From assembly GCA_016462375.1 (NCBI GenBank), contig JAEMTJ010000014.1, positions 1 through 19,818 on the forward strand: a DNA stretch of 19,818 nucleotides, written 5' to 3'. The notes under the pieces were generated by a model. It had not been told where the DNA came from, made no database searches, and saw nothing but the letters and a program-made list of their open reading frames with translations. Numbering within the stretch: the first letter of the stretch is position 1; each line of letters opens with the position of its first letter. Both the position numbers and the translations under genes were made by a program. Shown here one piece after another: positions 7,118 to 14,501 of the stretch. The DNA comes from Rhodoluna sp. Lineage in GTDB: Bacteria > Actinomycetota > Actinomycetes > Actinomycetales > Microbacteriaceae.

Positions 7118-8542
7118 TTATTCTTTGGCTTTGGCGGCTGCTTTGGCGGCTGCTGTATTACTTCGATTAGCTAAAACCCAGTCGGCTAGATTACGTTGCG
7201 GAGCAACGCTCATAGCCAAATCGCCTGGGTCTACATCTTTACGAACAACTGTGCCGCCTGCAGTGTATGCACCATCACCTATCGTAATTGGAGAAACGAA
7301 GACATTGTGCGCACCTGTTCTAACGTGCGAGCCAACGATGCTGTGGTGCTTTTCGACACCATCGTAGTTAGCAAAGATTGTGCCTGCTCCGATGTTGCTG
7401 TGCTCACCGATGGTGGCATCACCAACATAGGACAGGTGAGGAACCTTAGAACCTGCACCGATGCGAGCGTTCTTAGTCTCAACGAAGGTACCGATTTTGC
7501 CACCAGCTCCTAGGTTAGTTCCTGGTCTGATGTAAGAGTATGGGCCGACGCTGGCTCCAGCTTCAATAACCGATCCAGCGATGTGAGCCTTGATGATTGT
7601 TACATCTTCACCAACTTGGGTGTCTTCCATTGAAACTTCAGGACCAACAGTTGAGCCCCTACCAATGCTTGAAATTCCCTTTAGGTGAGTGCCAGGCAGC
7701 AAGGTCACATCTTCACCAAGGGTGACGGTGATGTCAATGAAAGTAGTTTGTGGGTCAGCGATGGTAACTCCTGAGAGCATCCAACCTTCGCAGATTCTTC
7801 TGTTGAGCTCAGCGCTAACTTGCTGTAGCTGCACTCGGTCATTAACGCCGGCAACAAGCCAGTTATCAGAAACCTGAAGTGCTTGCACTGCTTTACCTGA
7901 TTTGAGAATTTCGGTTGCAGCATCGGTCAGATACTTTTCACCAACAGCACTATGAAGGCCAATATTTGCAAGAGCACTCTTGAGCGCATCAAAATCAAAG
8001 ACATAGACGCCCGCGTTAACTTCAGTAATCTCAAGTTCATCATCGGTAGCATCACGGTGCTCAACGATTGAACTAAAAGCGCCAGCGTCATCTCTGATAA
8101 TTCGGCCATAACCTGCTGGGTCATCAAAAACTGCAGTCAGCAATGTTGCTCCAGCACCACTGGAGAGGTGCACATCAAGCATCGCTTCGATGGTTTGCAC
8201 ATCCAGTAATGGAACATCTCCAGAGGTGACTACCACTGCTCCGGAGAAACCTTCTGGCAGCACATTCAGAGCACATTCAACAGCTCGACCGGTGCCCGGG
8301 GTTTCATCTTGGTGGGCTATGTGAGTAGTTGGGTAGAAGGCATTGACATAGGCCTCAAGTTTGTCTTTTTCATGTCTAATTACTGGAATGACATAAGAGG
8401 CCCCAAGCGAGGTTGCAGTAGCCAGGGCATGACCGAGCATGGGTAAACCAGCGATCTCATGCATCACCTTAGGTGTTGCTGATTTCATCCTGGTGCCATT
8501 GCCAGCTGCCAATACGACAACGGCTAAGTGCGCTTCAGTCAT
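7118..8542 (-). CDS. glmU: Bifunctional UDP-GlcNAc pyrophosphorylase / GlcN-1-P acetyltransferase
   Basis: GlmU performs the last two steps to UDP-GlcNAc, precursor of peptidoglycan. The 474-residue protein has an N-terminal uridyltransferase with LAAGNGTRM (11-19), Lys25 and SGDVPLL (107-113), then a left-handed beta-helix acetyltransferase made of hexapeptide repeats, including YIRPGTNLGAGGKIGTFVE, VPHLSYVGDATIG and GAGTIFANYDG. The C-terminus is an Ala/Lys-rich tail. I chose ATG at 8542 because GGAGG stands four bases upstream and LAVVVLAAG begins right after it; the frame stays open upstream to 8797 but that part is the tRNA gene and spacer. The gene begins 20 nt after the tRNA-Gln gene, so tRNA processing should leave a very short glmU leader. 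Confidence 0.97.
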   Translation of the reverse strand: MTEAHLAVVVLAAGNGTRMKSATPKVMHEIAGLPMLGHALATATSLGASYVIPVIRHEKDKLEAYVNAFYPTTHIAHQDETPGTGRAVECALNVLPEGFSGAVVVTSGDVPLLDVQTIEAMLDVHLSSGAGATLLTAVFDDPAGYGRIIRDDAGAFSSIVEHRDATDDELEITEVNAGVYVFDFDALKSALANIGLHSAVGEKYLTDAATEILKSGKAVQALQVSDNWLVAGVNDRVQLQQVSAELNRRICEGWMLSGVTIADPQTTFIDITVTLGEDVTLLPGTHLKGISSIGRGSTVGPEVSMEDTQVGEDVTIIKAHIAGSVIEAGASVGPYSYIRPGTNLGAGGKIGTFVETKNARIGAGSKVPHLSYVGDATIGEHSNIGAGTIFANYDGVEKHHSIVGSHVRTGAHNVFVSPITIGDGAYTAGGTVVRKDVDPGDLAMSVAPQRNLADWVLANRSNTAAAKAAAKAKE

Positions 8543-8562
8543 TGAACCTCCATTGTCTTGCG

Positions 8563-8634
8563 CTGCTCCCCCAGGATTCGAACCTGGACCGAACACCTCC
8601 AAAGGGTGCCGTGCTGCCGTTACACTAGGGAGCA
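8563..8634 (-). tRNA. tRNA-Gln (anticodon UUG)
   Basis: The minus strand folds as a 72-nt tRNA: acceptor stem TGCTCCC/GGGAGCA with discriminator G, a D arm around GTGTAACGGCAGCAC, an anticodon stem GCACC/GGTGT enclosing loop CTTTGGA (anticodon TTG, glutamine) and a T arm CCAGG-TTCGAAT-CCTGG. The 3' CCA is not encoded. It lies between ispE and glmU on the same strand; a tRNA-Gln gene near glmU is also found in mycobacteria. With UUG it can read CAA and, by wobble or modification, CAG. Confidence 0.97.
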
Positions 8635-8646
8635 TTGTGTTAGGCC

Positions 8647-8666
8647 AGAGGGCTTTAGCACCCTCT
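8647..8666 (-). other. Small hairpin between ispE and tRNA-Gln
   Basis: On the minus strand AGAGGG and CCCTCT form a 6-bp stem with an 8-nt loop in the 54-bp spacer before the tRNA. No T-tract follows, so it is a poor terminator; it may mark the boundary of the precursor RNA or mean nothing. Confidence 0.25.
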
Positions 8667-8688
8667 AAGTCTGCCAGATGTTGAGCCT

Positions 8689-9612
8689 TTAGAGATCTAG
8701 ATTTGCTCCATGTGCGGGAGATCGGGCTGTCAGAGCAAATATTCCTTGAGCATCTAGACTCTTGGCAATACTCTCCGCCTCTTCTCTTGTTGAACATAGC
8801 GCTGCAATAGAGGGCCCAGAACCTGAAACTATTGCCCTCAGGGCACCCAGTTCTTCGATTGATATCTTCAGGATTTGCAACTGAGGTATCAGCGCGATAG
8901 CAGCTGATTCAAGGTCGTTGTGCAGTAGCTCTGCCAGTTCTGCACAGTTTGCTATGCCCTCGCTAACACTAACCAAATCGCTAAAAGTTGAAGGGGTGCC
9001 AAGCTCATCAAATTTGGCATAGACCGAGGGTGTTGAAAGTCCCTCTTGGCTAATAGCAATAACCCAGTGTGTTTCAAAAGAGAAGGCCGGCAAAGTTTGC
9101 AGTTGATCACCTTTACCTGTGCCGATGGCTAGTTCTCCCAAGAGGCTAAATGCGATATCTGAACCAAGTTCCGAGGCAACCTGAAGGAGTTCAGCTTGCG
9201 AAAGTTTTGTAGTTCCAAGATTTTGTTGAGCATACTCATTGAAGGCAACCAGCATGGCTGCCGCATCAGCTGAGCCGCCAGCCATCCCTCCAGCAACAGG
9301 GATACGTTTGAGGATGTCGATTTGAATATCAGGCGTTCTAAGGCCAAGTTTCTTTGACAGCATATTTGCCACCTTGGCAACCAGGTTTGATTCATCGGTT
9401 GGCACGGCACCGATGTGCCTCAGCGGTAAGTTTTCTCCGCTAACAAAGATAGTGATGCCTGTGCCGGGAAGTCCAGCGCTGATGCTTACCTCTTCACGAA
9501 TATCTAGTGCGAGGAATAACGAGTTCACATTGTGGAAACCGGTAGCCTCCAGCTTTCCAACTTCAAAGATTAGATTGACCTTGGCTGGTGCTGAAGCAGT
9601 TATGGTCTTCAT
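8689..9612 (-). CDS. ispE: 4-diphosphocytidyl-2-C-methyl-D-erythritol kinase
   Basis: IspE phosphorylates CDP-methylerythritol in the MEP pathway to isopentenyl diphosphate. It is a GHMP kinase of 307 residues, normal for the family. Motifs: SAPAKVNL with Lys11 at the N-terminus, the glycine-rich ATP loop PVAGGMAGGSADAAAM at about 104-119 with the catalytic Asp in GGSAD, and VSGSGPSIAAL near the C-terminus. The segment GFHNVNSLF stands where many homologues have GYHeL. The ATG at 9612 overlaps the upstream gene's stop by 4 nt (ATGA), indicating coupling. A ksgA-ispE pairing is usual in actinobacteria; here one extra gene separates them. Confidence 0.96.
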   Translation of the reverse strand: MKTITASAPAKVNLIFEVGKLEATGFHNVNSLFLALDIREEVSISAGLPGTGITIFVSGENLPLRHIGAVPTDESNLVAKVANMLSKKLGLRTPDIQIDILKRIPVAGGMAGGSADAAAMLVAFNEYAQQNLGTTKLSQAELLQVASELGSDIAFSLLGELAIGTGKGDQLQTLPAFSFETHWVIAISQEGLSTPSVYAKFDELGTPSTFSDLVSVSEGIANCAELAELLHNDLESAAIALIPQLQILKISIEELGALRAIVSGSGPSIAALCSTREEAESIAKSLDAQGIFALTARSPAHGANLDL

Positions 9613-10259
9613 CTACTCACCTGCTGATTCACTTTCAAAACTAAGTCATTCCAATACTTGATTCTTGCCTTTTTATTTTCATAGTCTTCTATGAATTCAT
9701 GTTCAATCAAAATTTCACAACCTGAATCATGTGTTCTAAAACTGATTGTTGCTCTGGTCTCATCACTAAAGGAAAGCGTTAGCTTTTCATTTGGCACTTG
9801 CTTGAGAAATCTCCTAAAAGTTTCTCCATAGCTAGATTCTGTTTTGAAGATGCTAAAGCAAAGAGGAACTGTGGTTGGGATTGTAAGTGCTAAACGTAAT
9901 ACTGACTCTTGAGCGGAATTGGTCTTAGGAGCTTCTCGCCACTGCAGGTAGCTGAGAGCAATTGAGTTAGCCCACCACTTCTGCACTCTGTAGTTGTTTT
10001 GCAGCCAGAGTGAAATGTCTTTTTGCTTTGACTCTCTGGAATCACTGTTGAAAATCAGTTCAAGCCACTGTTCGCGAAGCTTGCCGGTATTGGCTAGCAG
10101 TTGATCTGCACTGATGTCTGGGTTCGCTGCCGTCATTGGAATCGACATCGCTCTTCTGCCACGCTTTTTTGTTTCAGTTTTCTGAGCACTTGGCTGACCT
10201 TCAAATACTGGGAGGTCATCGAAGATTCCTGTCTCCTTTTTCTTTTTTCTAAAAAGCAT
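9609..10259 (-). CDS. Uncharacterised protein, DUF4287-like plus START/AHSA1-like halves
   Basis: I cannot assign a function to this 216-residue protein. It starts with a very basic stretch (MLFRKKKKE) and a charged linker up to about residue 50. Residues about 52-110 (LLANTGKLREQWLELI, KQKDISLWLQNNYRVQKWWANSIALSY) resemble the small DUF4287-type helical domain found in actinobacteria. Residues about 120-215 resemble a degenerate SRPBCC/START-like (AHSA1) fold, with SDETRATISFRTHDSGCEILIEHE strands and a final helix (KARIKYWNDLVLKVNQQ). That two-part arrangement occurs in actinobacterial hypothetical proteins. There is no signal peptide or membrane segment. It overlaps the end of ksgA by 11 nt and ispE by 4 nt, so it is locked into the operon. 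The domain assignment is from memory of the families and is moderate; that it is a real gene is secure. Confidence 0.8.
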   Translation of the reverse strand: MLFRKKKKETGIFDDLPVFEGQPSAQKTETKKRGRRAMSIPMTAANPDISADQLLANTGKLREQWLELIFNSDSRESKQKDISLWLQNNYRVQKWWANSIALSYLQWREAPKTNSAQESVLRLALTIPTTVPLCFSIFKTESSYGETFRRFLKQVPNEKLTLSFSDETRATISFRTHDSGCEILIEHEFIEDYENKKARIKYWNDLVLKVNQQVSR

Positions 10260-11094
10260 CTGAACCCTGCTTAGCTATTGAGACAAAGTCATTGATGTTT
10301 AGAGCTTCGCCACGTTTAGATGGATCAATTCCAGCTGAAATGAGATATTGCTCTGCCAGAGCGGGGGAACCTGCCCAGTTAGCCAAAGCTTGTCTAAGAG
10401 TCTTTCGTCTTTGTGAGAAGGCTCCATCAATAACAGCAAAAGTTTTGAGCCGCAACGATTCATCGCCCAACGGGGTAATTCGCTTTGTGAAATAGACCAA
10501 AGCAGAATCAACATTAGGCATCGGCCAGAAGATACTTCTGCCGACATTGCCAGCCAAATTGGAATCTGCATACCAAGCCAGCTTTGCGCTTGGCACTCCA
10601 TAGACCTTAGAACCAGGGGTAGCAGCGAGCCGGTGCGCTACCTCTGCCTGGACAAGCACTAAGCCCGATTGTATTGAAGGGAATGTTTCTAAGAAATGTA
10701 AGAGCACTGGAACAGAAATGTTGTATGGGAGGTTGGCTACCAATGCATCAGGGGCAAGAGGCAAATCGGTTACCTTCATTGCATCAGCAGTTACTAATCT
10801 GAAGTCCTTGCCCTTGGCCCGTTTAGCCACTGTTGCTTCGATTGCTTGCGCCATCTTCTGATCGATCTCAACAGCGATTACTGTCTTGGCTTGTTCAAGG
10901 AGTCCAAGAGTTAGTGAACCTAGACCTGGGCCAATCTCAACGATGACCTCAGTGCCTTTAAGTTTTGCCGCTGCAACAATTCTTCTAATCGTGTTGGGGT
11001 CAGTTACGAAGTTTTGGCCTAGTTTCTTAGTTGGTGCAACTCCTAGCTCTGCAGCTAGGGCCCTAACCTCAGATCCACCTAGTAACTCAACCAT
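10249..11094 (-). CDS. ksgA: 16S rRNA (adenine1518/1519-N6) dimethyltransferase
   Basis: KsgA (RsmA) dimethylates the two adjacent adenines in the 3' terminal hairpin of 16S rRNA during small-subunit assembly. The 281-residue protein has KKLGQNFVTDP (23-33), SAM-binding motif I VEIGPGLGSLT (52-62), VEIDQKMA (75-82), and catalytic motif IV NLPYNI (121-126). The C-terminal helical domain contains FSQRRKTLRQAL, typical of the family. Start ATG at 11094 lies within the last codons of tatD (8-nt overlap), which suggests coupling. In M. tuberculosis rpfB stands between tatD and ksgA; here it is absent. Confidence 0.97.
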   Translation of the reverse strand: MVELLGGSEVRALAAELGVAPTKKLGQNFVTDPNTIRRIVAAAKLKGTEVIVEIGPGLGSLTLGLLEQAKTVIAVEIDQKMAQAIEATVAKRAKGKDFRLVTADAMKVTDLPLAPDALVANLPYNISVPVLLHFLETFPSIQSGLVLVQAEVAHRLAATPGSKVYGVPSAKLAWYADSNLAGNVGRSIFWPMPNVDSALVYFTKRITPLGDESLRLKTFAVIDGAFSQRRKTLRQALANWAGSPALAEQYLISAGIDPSKRGEALNINDFVSIAKQGSDAF

Positions 11095-12013
11095 TTAGAC
11101 CCTCAGCCCAAGAGCCATAAACACTCTCGGTATTTATGGTTAGTTGCTTGGCCAAGTCATTAACTTCCACTTCTAGAACTTCAGCAATCCTTCTAACGGT
11201 TAGACCCATTAGGTATGGCGAATTAGGTCTGCCTCTAAAAGGTTCTGGAGTCAAAAATGGCGCATCGGTCTCAACAAGGATTAATTCTCTTGGCAGCACT
11301 AAAAGAGCGTCCCGCAGGTACTGGTTCTTCTTGAAAGTAACAGTTCCAGAGAATGATGCATACCAACTATTCGCGGTTAAGATTTCTGCTAGTTCTGTGT
11401 CGCCACTGAAACAGTGGAAAACTGTTTTCTCAGGAGCTCCGACCCTTAAAAGCGTTTCCACAACATCTTTGTGTGCGTCACGATCATGAATCTGCAAGGC
11501 GATGTTGTTCTCTTTAGCAATTTCAATGTGTAATTCGAAACTATGTTGTTGCAGGAACAGTTTTTCTGGTCCTGTTCTAAAGTAATCAAGTCCAGTTTCA
11601 CCGACAGCGCGAACTCTAGGTTCTTTAGCAAGCTTTGCTATCTCAGCAATGGCGGCATCTAGTTCTTGCAGAGTTTCGTATTCAGCTGCGACGTTGGGAT
11701 GAAGTGCAACAGCTGCAAGCAGCCTCGGTTCGATGGCTGCAATTCTTGCTGACCAAGCAGATGTTTCAACAGAGCCACCAACCTGGACTGCTCCTAGAAT
11801 TCCGGCTTGATTGGAAAGCTCTAGGTGCTCACGATAATCCATTGGATTTTCACCATCAGCTATTTCTAGGTGGGTGTGGTTATCGTAGACACCGACTTCT
11901 AGAGCTTCAGGAACTCCTGGGTAACTTAGATCTCTTGATCCACCGTCTTCTGACTTATGATTGCGAACTCTGATGTAGTTTTCGCTTGGAAGATCAGGCT
12001 GAGCGTTGCTCAT
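11087..12013 (-). CDS. tatD: TatD-family metal-dependent hydrolase / DNase
   Basis: TatD proteins are TIM-barrel metallohydrolases with reported 3'-5' exonuclease activity, probably in DNA repair or RNA quality control. Of 308 residues the first 40 or so form a family-atypical charged leader before the barrel begins at VYDNHTHLE. Metal ligands can be seen: His46 and His48 (HxH), Glu in VGETGLDYF, His in LQIHDRDAH, His in VFHCFSGD and Asp in VETDAPFL. The ATG at 12013 is 3 nt after the metG stop. The leader contains no other obvious start, and metG-tatD coupling matches the order in M. tuberculosis. Confidence 0.94.
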   Translation of the reverse strand: MSNAQPDLPSENYIRVRNHKSEDGGSRDLSYPGVPEALEVGVYDNHTHLEIADGENPMDYREHLELSNQAGILGAVQVGGSVETSAWSARIAAIEPRLLAAVALHPNVAAEYETLQELDAAIAEIAKLAKEPRVRAVGETGLDYFRTGPEKLFLQQHSFELHIEIAKENNIALQIHDRDAHKDVVETLLRVGAPEKTVFHCFSGDTELAEILTANSWYASFSGTVTFKKNQYLRDALLVLPRELILVETDAPFLTPEPFRGRPNSPYLMGLTVRRIAEVLEVEVNDLAKQLTINTESVYGSWAEGLNG

Positions 12014-12016
12014 TTT

Positions 12017-13615
12017 TTACTGAGCGCTTTCAGTTTCAATTCTTGGAAAGAGCACAGCCAGCTCACCGATATTGGTGCCTTCAACCAATTGGTCCCAATT
12101 AGCCGATTCAGTTAATCTCTGGTCGGCTAGGTCACCCAGTTTGCCTTCAGTGAGCGCTGCCCACAGCTTGCCTGTTGCTTTAGGAATAACAGGGTTCAGC
12201 AGCACTGAGAGCACCCTGAGGCCTTCAGAGGCCACGTAGAGCACTGTCGCCAGTCTTTCCCGATTGGCTTCATCTTTGGCCAGCACCCAAGGCTCTTGAA
12301 CAGTAATAAAGTTATTCAGTTCATCTACCAAAGTCCAGGTAGCAGCAATGGCTTCATGAATGGCAACCTCATCAATTGCTCTGTCAGCATTTACTACTGC
12401 AGTCCTTGCAACTTCTATTACTTGGTTATCTGCATCGCTGTATTGACCGGGTGCTTGCAGCACACCGTCGAAGTATCTTCTAACCATTGCAAGTGTTCTT
12501 GAAGCAAGGTTTCCAAAACCATTGGCTAATTCTGAATGGTATCTAGCAGATAGGTCTTCCCAACTAAATGATCCGTCTTGACCAAAAGCAATTGCTTTCA
12601 TGAAGTAGTACCTGAAAGCATCAGAGCCAAAGATGTCGGTGATCTGATTAGGTGCAATGCCGGTGAGCTTAGATTTAGACATCTTCTCGCCACCGACTAG
12701 TAACCAACCGTGACCAAAGATCTGCTGAGGTGGTTTAATATCGGCTGCCATTAACATGGCTGGCCAAATCACAGCATGGAATCGAAGGATGTCTTTACCA
12801 ACAATCTGAACTGTTGCCGGCCAACGCTTATTGAACTCGGCATCATCCTGGCCGTAACCAATGGCGGTGATGTAATTTAGCAGTGCATCAAACCAGACAT
12901 AGGTAATGTGTGAATCATCCCAGGGGATATCGATTCCCCAGTCGAATTTTTCTTTAGATCTGGAAATAGAGAGATCGTCTAAACCTCGTTTTACAAAAGC
13001 AACAACTTCATTTCTTGCTGATTCAGGTTGGATGAAGTTTGGGTTCTCTGCAAAGAAGTTCAATAGCGGTTCTTCGAATTGACTGAGCTTAAAGAAATAG
13101 TTGTTCTCTTCTAGCTGCTCAACTGGCTTGGAGTGAATGGCACAAACATCTTGACCTTCGAACTCTCCAGTGCCATCAACAAGATCAGCCTTGTTTTTGT
13201 ATTCTTCACAACCAACGCAGTAGGCACCTTTGAATGAGCCTTGGTAAATAAAGCCAGCGTCATAAAGTTTCTGCATAAACTTCTGCACGTTTGCTTCGTG
13301 TCTTGGTTCAGTTGTTCTAATGAAGTCTTGGTTATCGATGTCAATGGTTTCCAGTAGTGGTAGCCAAGCATCGTGAACTAACTTGTCAGTCCATTCTTGA
13401 GCAGAGGTTTTATTAGCTGCTGCTGTTCTAAGGACCTTTTCACCGTGTTCATCAGTTCCGGTTAGTAGGAAGCTGTCTTCACCTCTTTGACGATGCCATC
13501 TGGCTAGAACATCTGCAGCCACCTCGGTATAGGCATGCCCAATGTGCGGCGCATCATTCACATAGAAGATGGGTGTCGTCACATAAAACGACTGACCTGG
13601 AAGGTTGGTTGACAT
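12017..13615 (-). CDS. metG: Methionyl-tRNA synthetase
   Basis: MetG charges initiator and elongator tRNA-Met. It is class I with HIGH at 24-27 (APHIGHAY) and KMSKS at about 310 (GEKMSKSKLTG). A zinc-knuckle-like insert around residues 131-165 shows CVGC and later CAIH, i.e. one Cys/His cluster. At 532 residues it is the short form lacking the C-terminal Trbp111-like tRNA-binding domain, as in M. tuberculosis. ATG at 13615 is chosen because YVTTPIFYVNDAPHIGH normally starts within about 10 residues of the N-terminus. The frame is open upstream to 13684, but that would run over the end of rsmI. The Shine-Dalgarno is weak (TAAAG). It follows rsmI by 25 nt and precedes tatD by 3 nt. Confidence 0.97.
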   Translation of the reverse strand: MSTNLPGQSFYVTTPIFYVNDAPHIGHAYTEVAADVLARWHRQRGEDSFLLTGTDEHGEKVLRTAAANKTSAQEWTDKLVHDAWLPLLETIDIDNQDFIRTTEPRHEANVQKFMQKLYDAGFIYQGSFKGAYCVGCEEYKNKADLVDGTGEFEGQDVCAIHSKPVEQLEENNYFFKLSQFEEPLLNFFAENPNFIQPESARNEVVAFVKRGLDDLSISRSKEKFDWGIDIPWDDSHITYVWFDALLNYITAIGYGQDDAEFNKRWPATVQIVGKDILRFHAVIWPAMLMAADIKPPQQIFGHGWLLVGGEKMSKSKLTGIAPNQITDIFGSDAFRYYFMKAIAFGQDGSFSWEDLSARYHSELANGFGNLASRTLAMVRRYFDGVLQAPGQYSDADNQVIEVARTAVVNADRAIDEVAIHEAIAATWTLVDELNNFITVQEPWVLAKDEANRERLATVLYVASEGLRVLSVLLNPVIPKATGKLWAALTEGKLGDLADQRLTESANWDQLVEGTNIGELAVLFPRIETESAQ

Positions 13616-13640
13616 CTTTACAATCTTAACGCTTAGGGTT

Positions 13641-14471
13641 TCAATCCTTGGTTCTGTTATCAAGCACCGCTTGATAGAGCTCACTCTTGCTCACTGAATG
13701 CTTGGCGGCAACTACTGCTACCGATTGTTTCAGTGATAGCCCTGAAGACCTCAGTTGCTCGACTTCGGCAAGTAGATCTGGGCTATGCACATCGGGGATA
13801 ATCACTTCGGTTGCTCCTGAGATCACTAGAACTATCTCTCCCCTGGGTTCTTCTTCTGCCCAAATAGCAAGTTCTGAAAGAGTTCCTCGAACTGTTTGTT
13901 CGAACTTCTTGGTTAGCTCTCTAGAAACACTTGCACGTCGCTCCCCTAAAACGCTCTGCGCATCTTTAAGGCTTTGTGAGATTCGGTGTGGAGATTCGAA
14001 AAAGATGAGCGTTCGTGGGTCTGTGAGTAGCTCTTGGAAGAGCTTCTTTCGTTCTCCCGCTTTTCTGGGAAGAAAGCCCTCGAAACTAAATCTGTCGGTT
14101 GGCAGTCCTGAAACTGCTAATGCAGCTAAGACTGCAGAAGGGCCAGGAATAACTGTTACTTCGATGCCAGCTTCGATCGCCGCTCTGACTAAAACAAAGC
14201 CAGGATCTGAAACTGTTGGCATGCCAGCGTCACTAACCACCAAAACATCTTCGGTAAGAGCAATCTCTAGGATCTGAGCTACCCGCTCTGCCTCGTTGTG
14301 CTCATGCAAGCTGAATAACTTTGCATCTAAGGTGACCTTTAGCCCTCTAGCGAGCTTCAGCAGAGTCCTAGTGTCTTCTGCTGCTATGTATTTGACCGTT
14401 CCCAGATGTTCGATGAGTCGAGCTGAGGCATCTGAGAGATTGCCGATAGGTGTTGCCGCCAAAATGAGCAT
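13641..14471 (-). CDS. rsmI: 16S rRNA (cytidine1402-2'-O) methyltransferase
   Basis: RsmI methylates the ribose of C1402 in the decoding centre. The 276-residue protein has the YraL/RsmI signature: LAATPIGNLSDAS (N-terminus), AAEDTRTLLKLA, VLVVSDAGMPTVSDPG, VIPGPSAVLAALAVSGLP, FSFEGFLPRK and FFESPHRI. ATG at 14471 begins directly with LILAATPIGNL. It is the first gene of the long minus-strand run and diverges from the mannosyltransferase with 30 bp between start codons; the same divergent rsmI/PMT pair is known in mycobacteria (Rv1003/Rv1002c). Confidence 0.96.
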   Translation of the reverse strand: MLILAATPIGNLSDASARLIEHLGTVKYIAAEDTRTLLKLARGLKVTLDAKLFSLHEHNEAERVAQILEIALTEDVLVVSDAGMPTVSDPGFVLVRAAIEAGIEVTVIPGPSAVLAALAVSGLPTDRFSFEGFLPRKAGERKKLFQELLTDPRTLIFFESPHRISQSLKDAQSVLGERRASVSRELTKKFEQTVRGTLSELAIWAEEEPRGEIVLVISGATEVIIPDVHSPDLLAEVEQLRSSGLSLKQSVAVVAAKHSVSKSELYQAVLDNRTKD

Positions 14472-14488
14472 GCTCTATTCTCGCAAAC

Positions 14489-14495
14489 TAACATA
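14489..14495. promoter_or_regulatory. Candidate shared -10 element for divergent rsmI and PMT
   Basis: Plus strand reads TAACAT at 14489-14494; minus strand reads TATGTT at 14495-14490. Both match the TANNNT -10 pattern. Counting a normal 6-nt gap predicts starts at 14501 (plus, one base before the PMT GTG) and 14483 (minus, 12 nt before the rsmI ATG), 18 bp apart, which is the spacing described for symmetric bidirectional bacterial promoters. No convincing -35 box is seen. This is a pattern-based inference. Confidence 0.4.
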
Positions 14496-14501
14496 GAAGA
14501 A

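Noticed and set aside
7196..7513. Plus-strand open frame of 105 codons over glmU
   Set aside because: It is a shadow of the beta-helix repeats of glmU; the hexapeptide periodicity on the other strand explains it.
8647..8666. Terminator between ispE and tRNA-Gln
   Set aside because: Only 6 bp of stem and no T-tract; kept as a low-confidence hairpin instead.
8543..8797. N-terminal extension of glmU by an open frame up to 8797
   Set aside because: It translates the tRNA-Gln gene and its spacer; a strong GGAGG and the family's normal N-terminus are at ATG 8542.
13616..13684. N-terminal extension of metG
   Set aside because: It would overlap the end of rsmI and add 23 residues before the conserved start of class I MetRS; ATG 13615 fits the family.
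13687..14277. 196-codon plus-strand open frame
   Set aside because: It is antisense to rsmI, which has clear family motifs; composition is that of a shadow frame.
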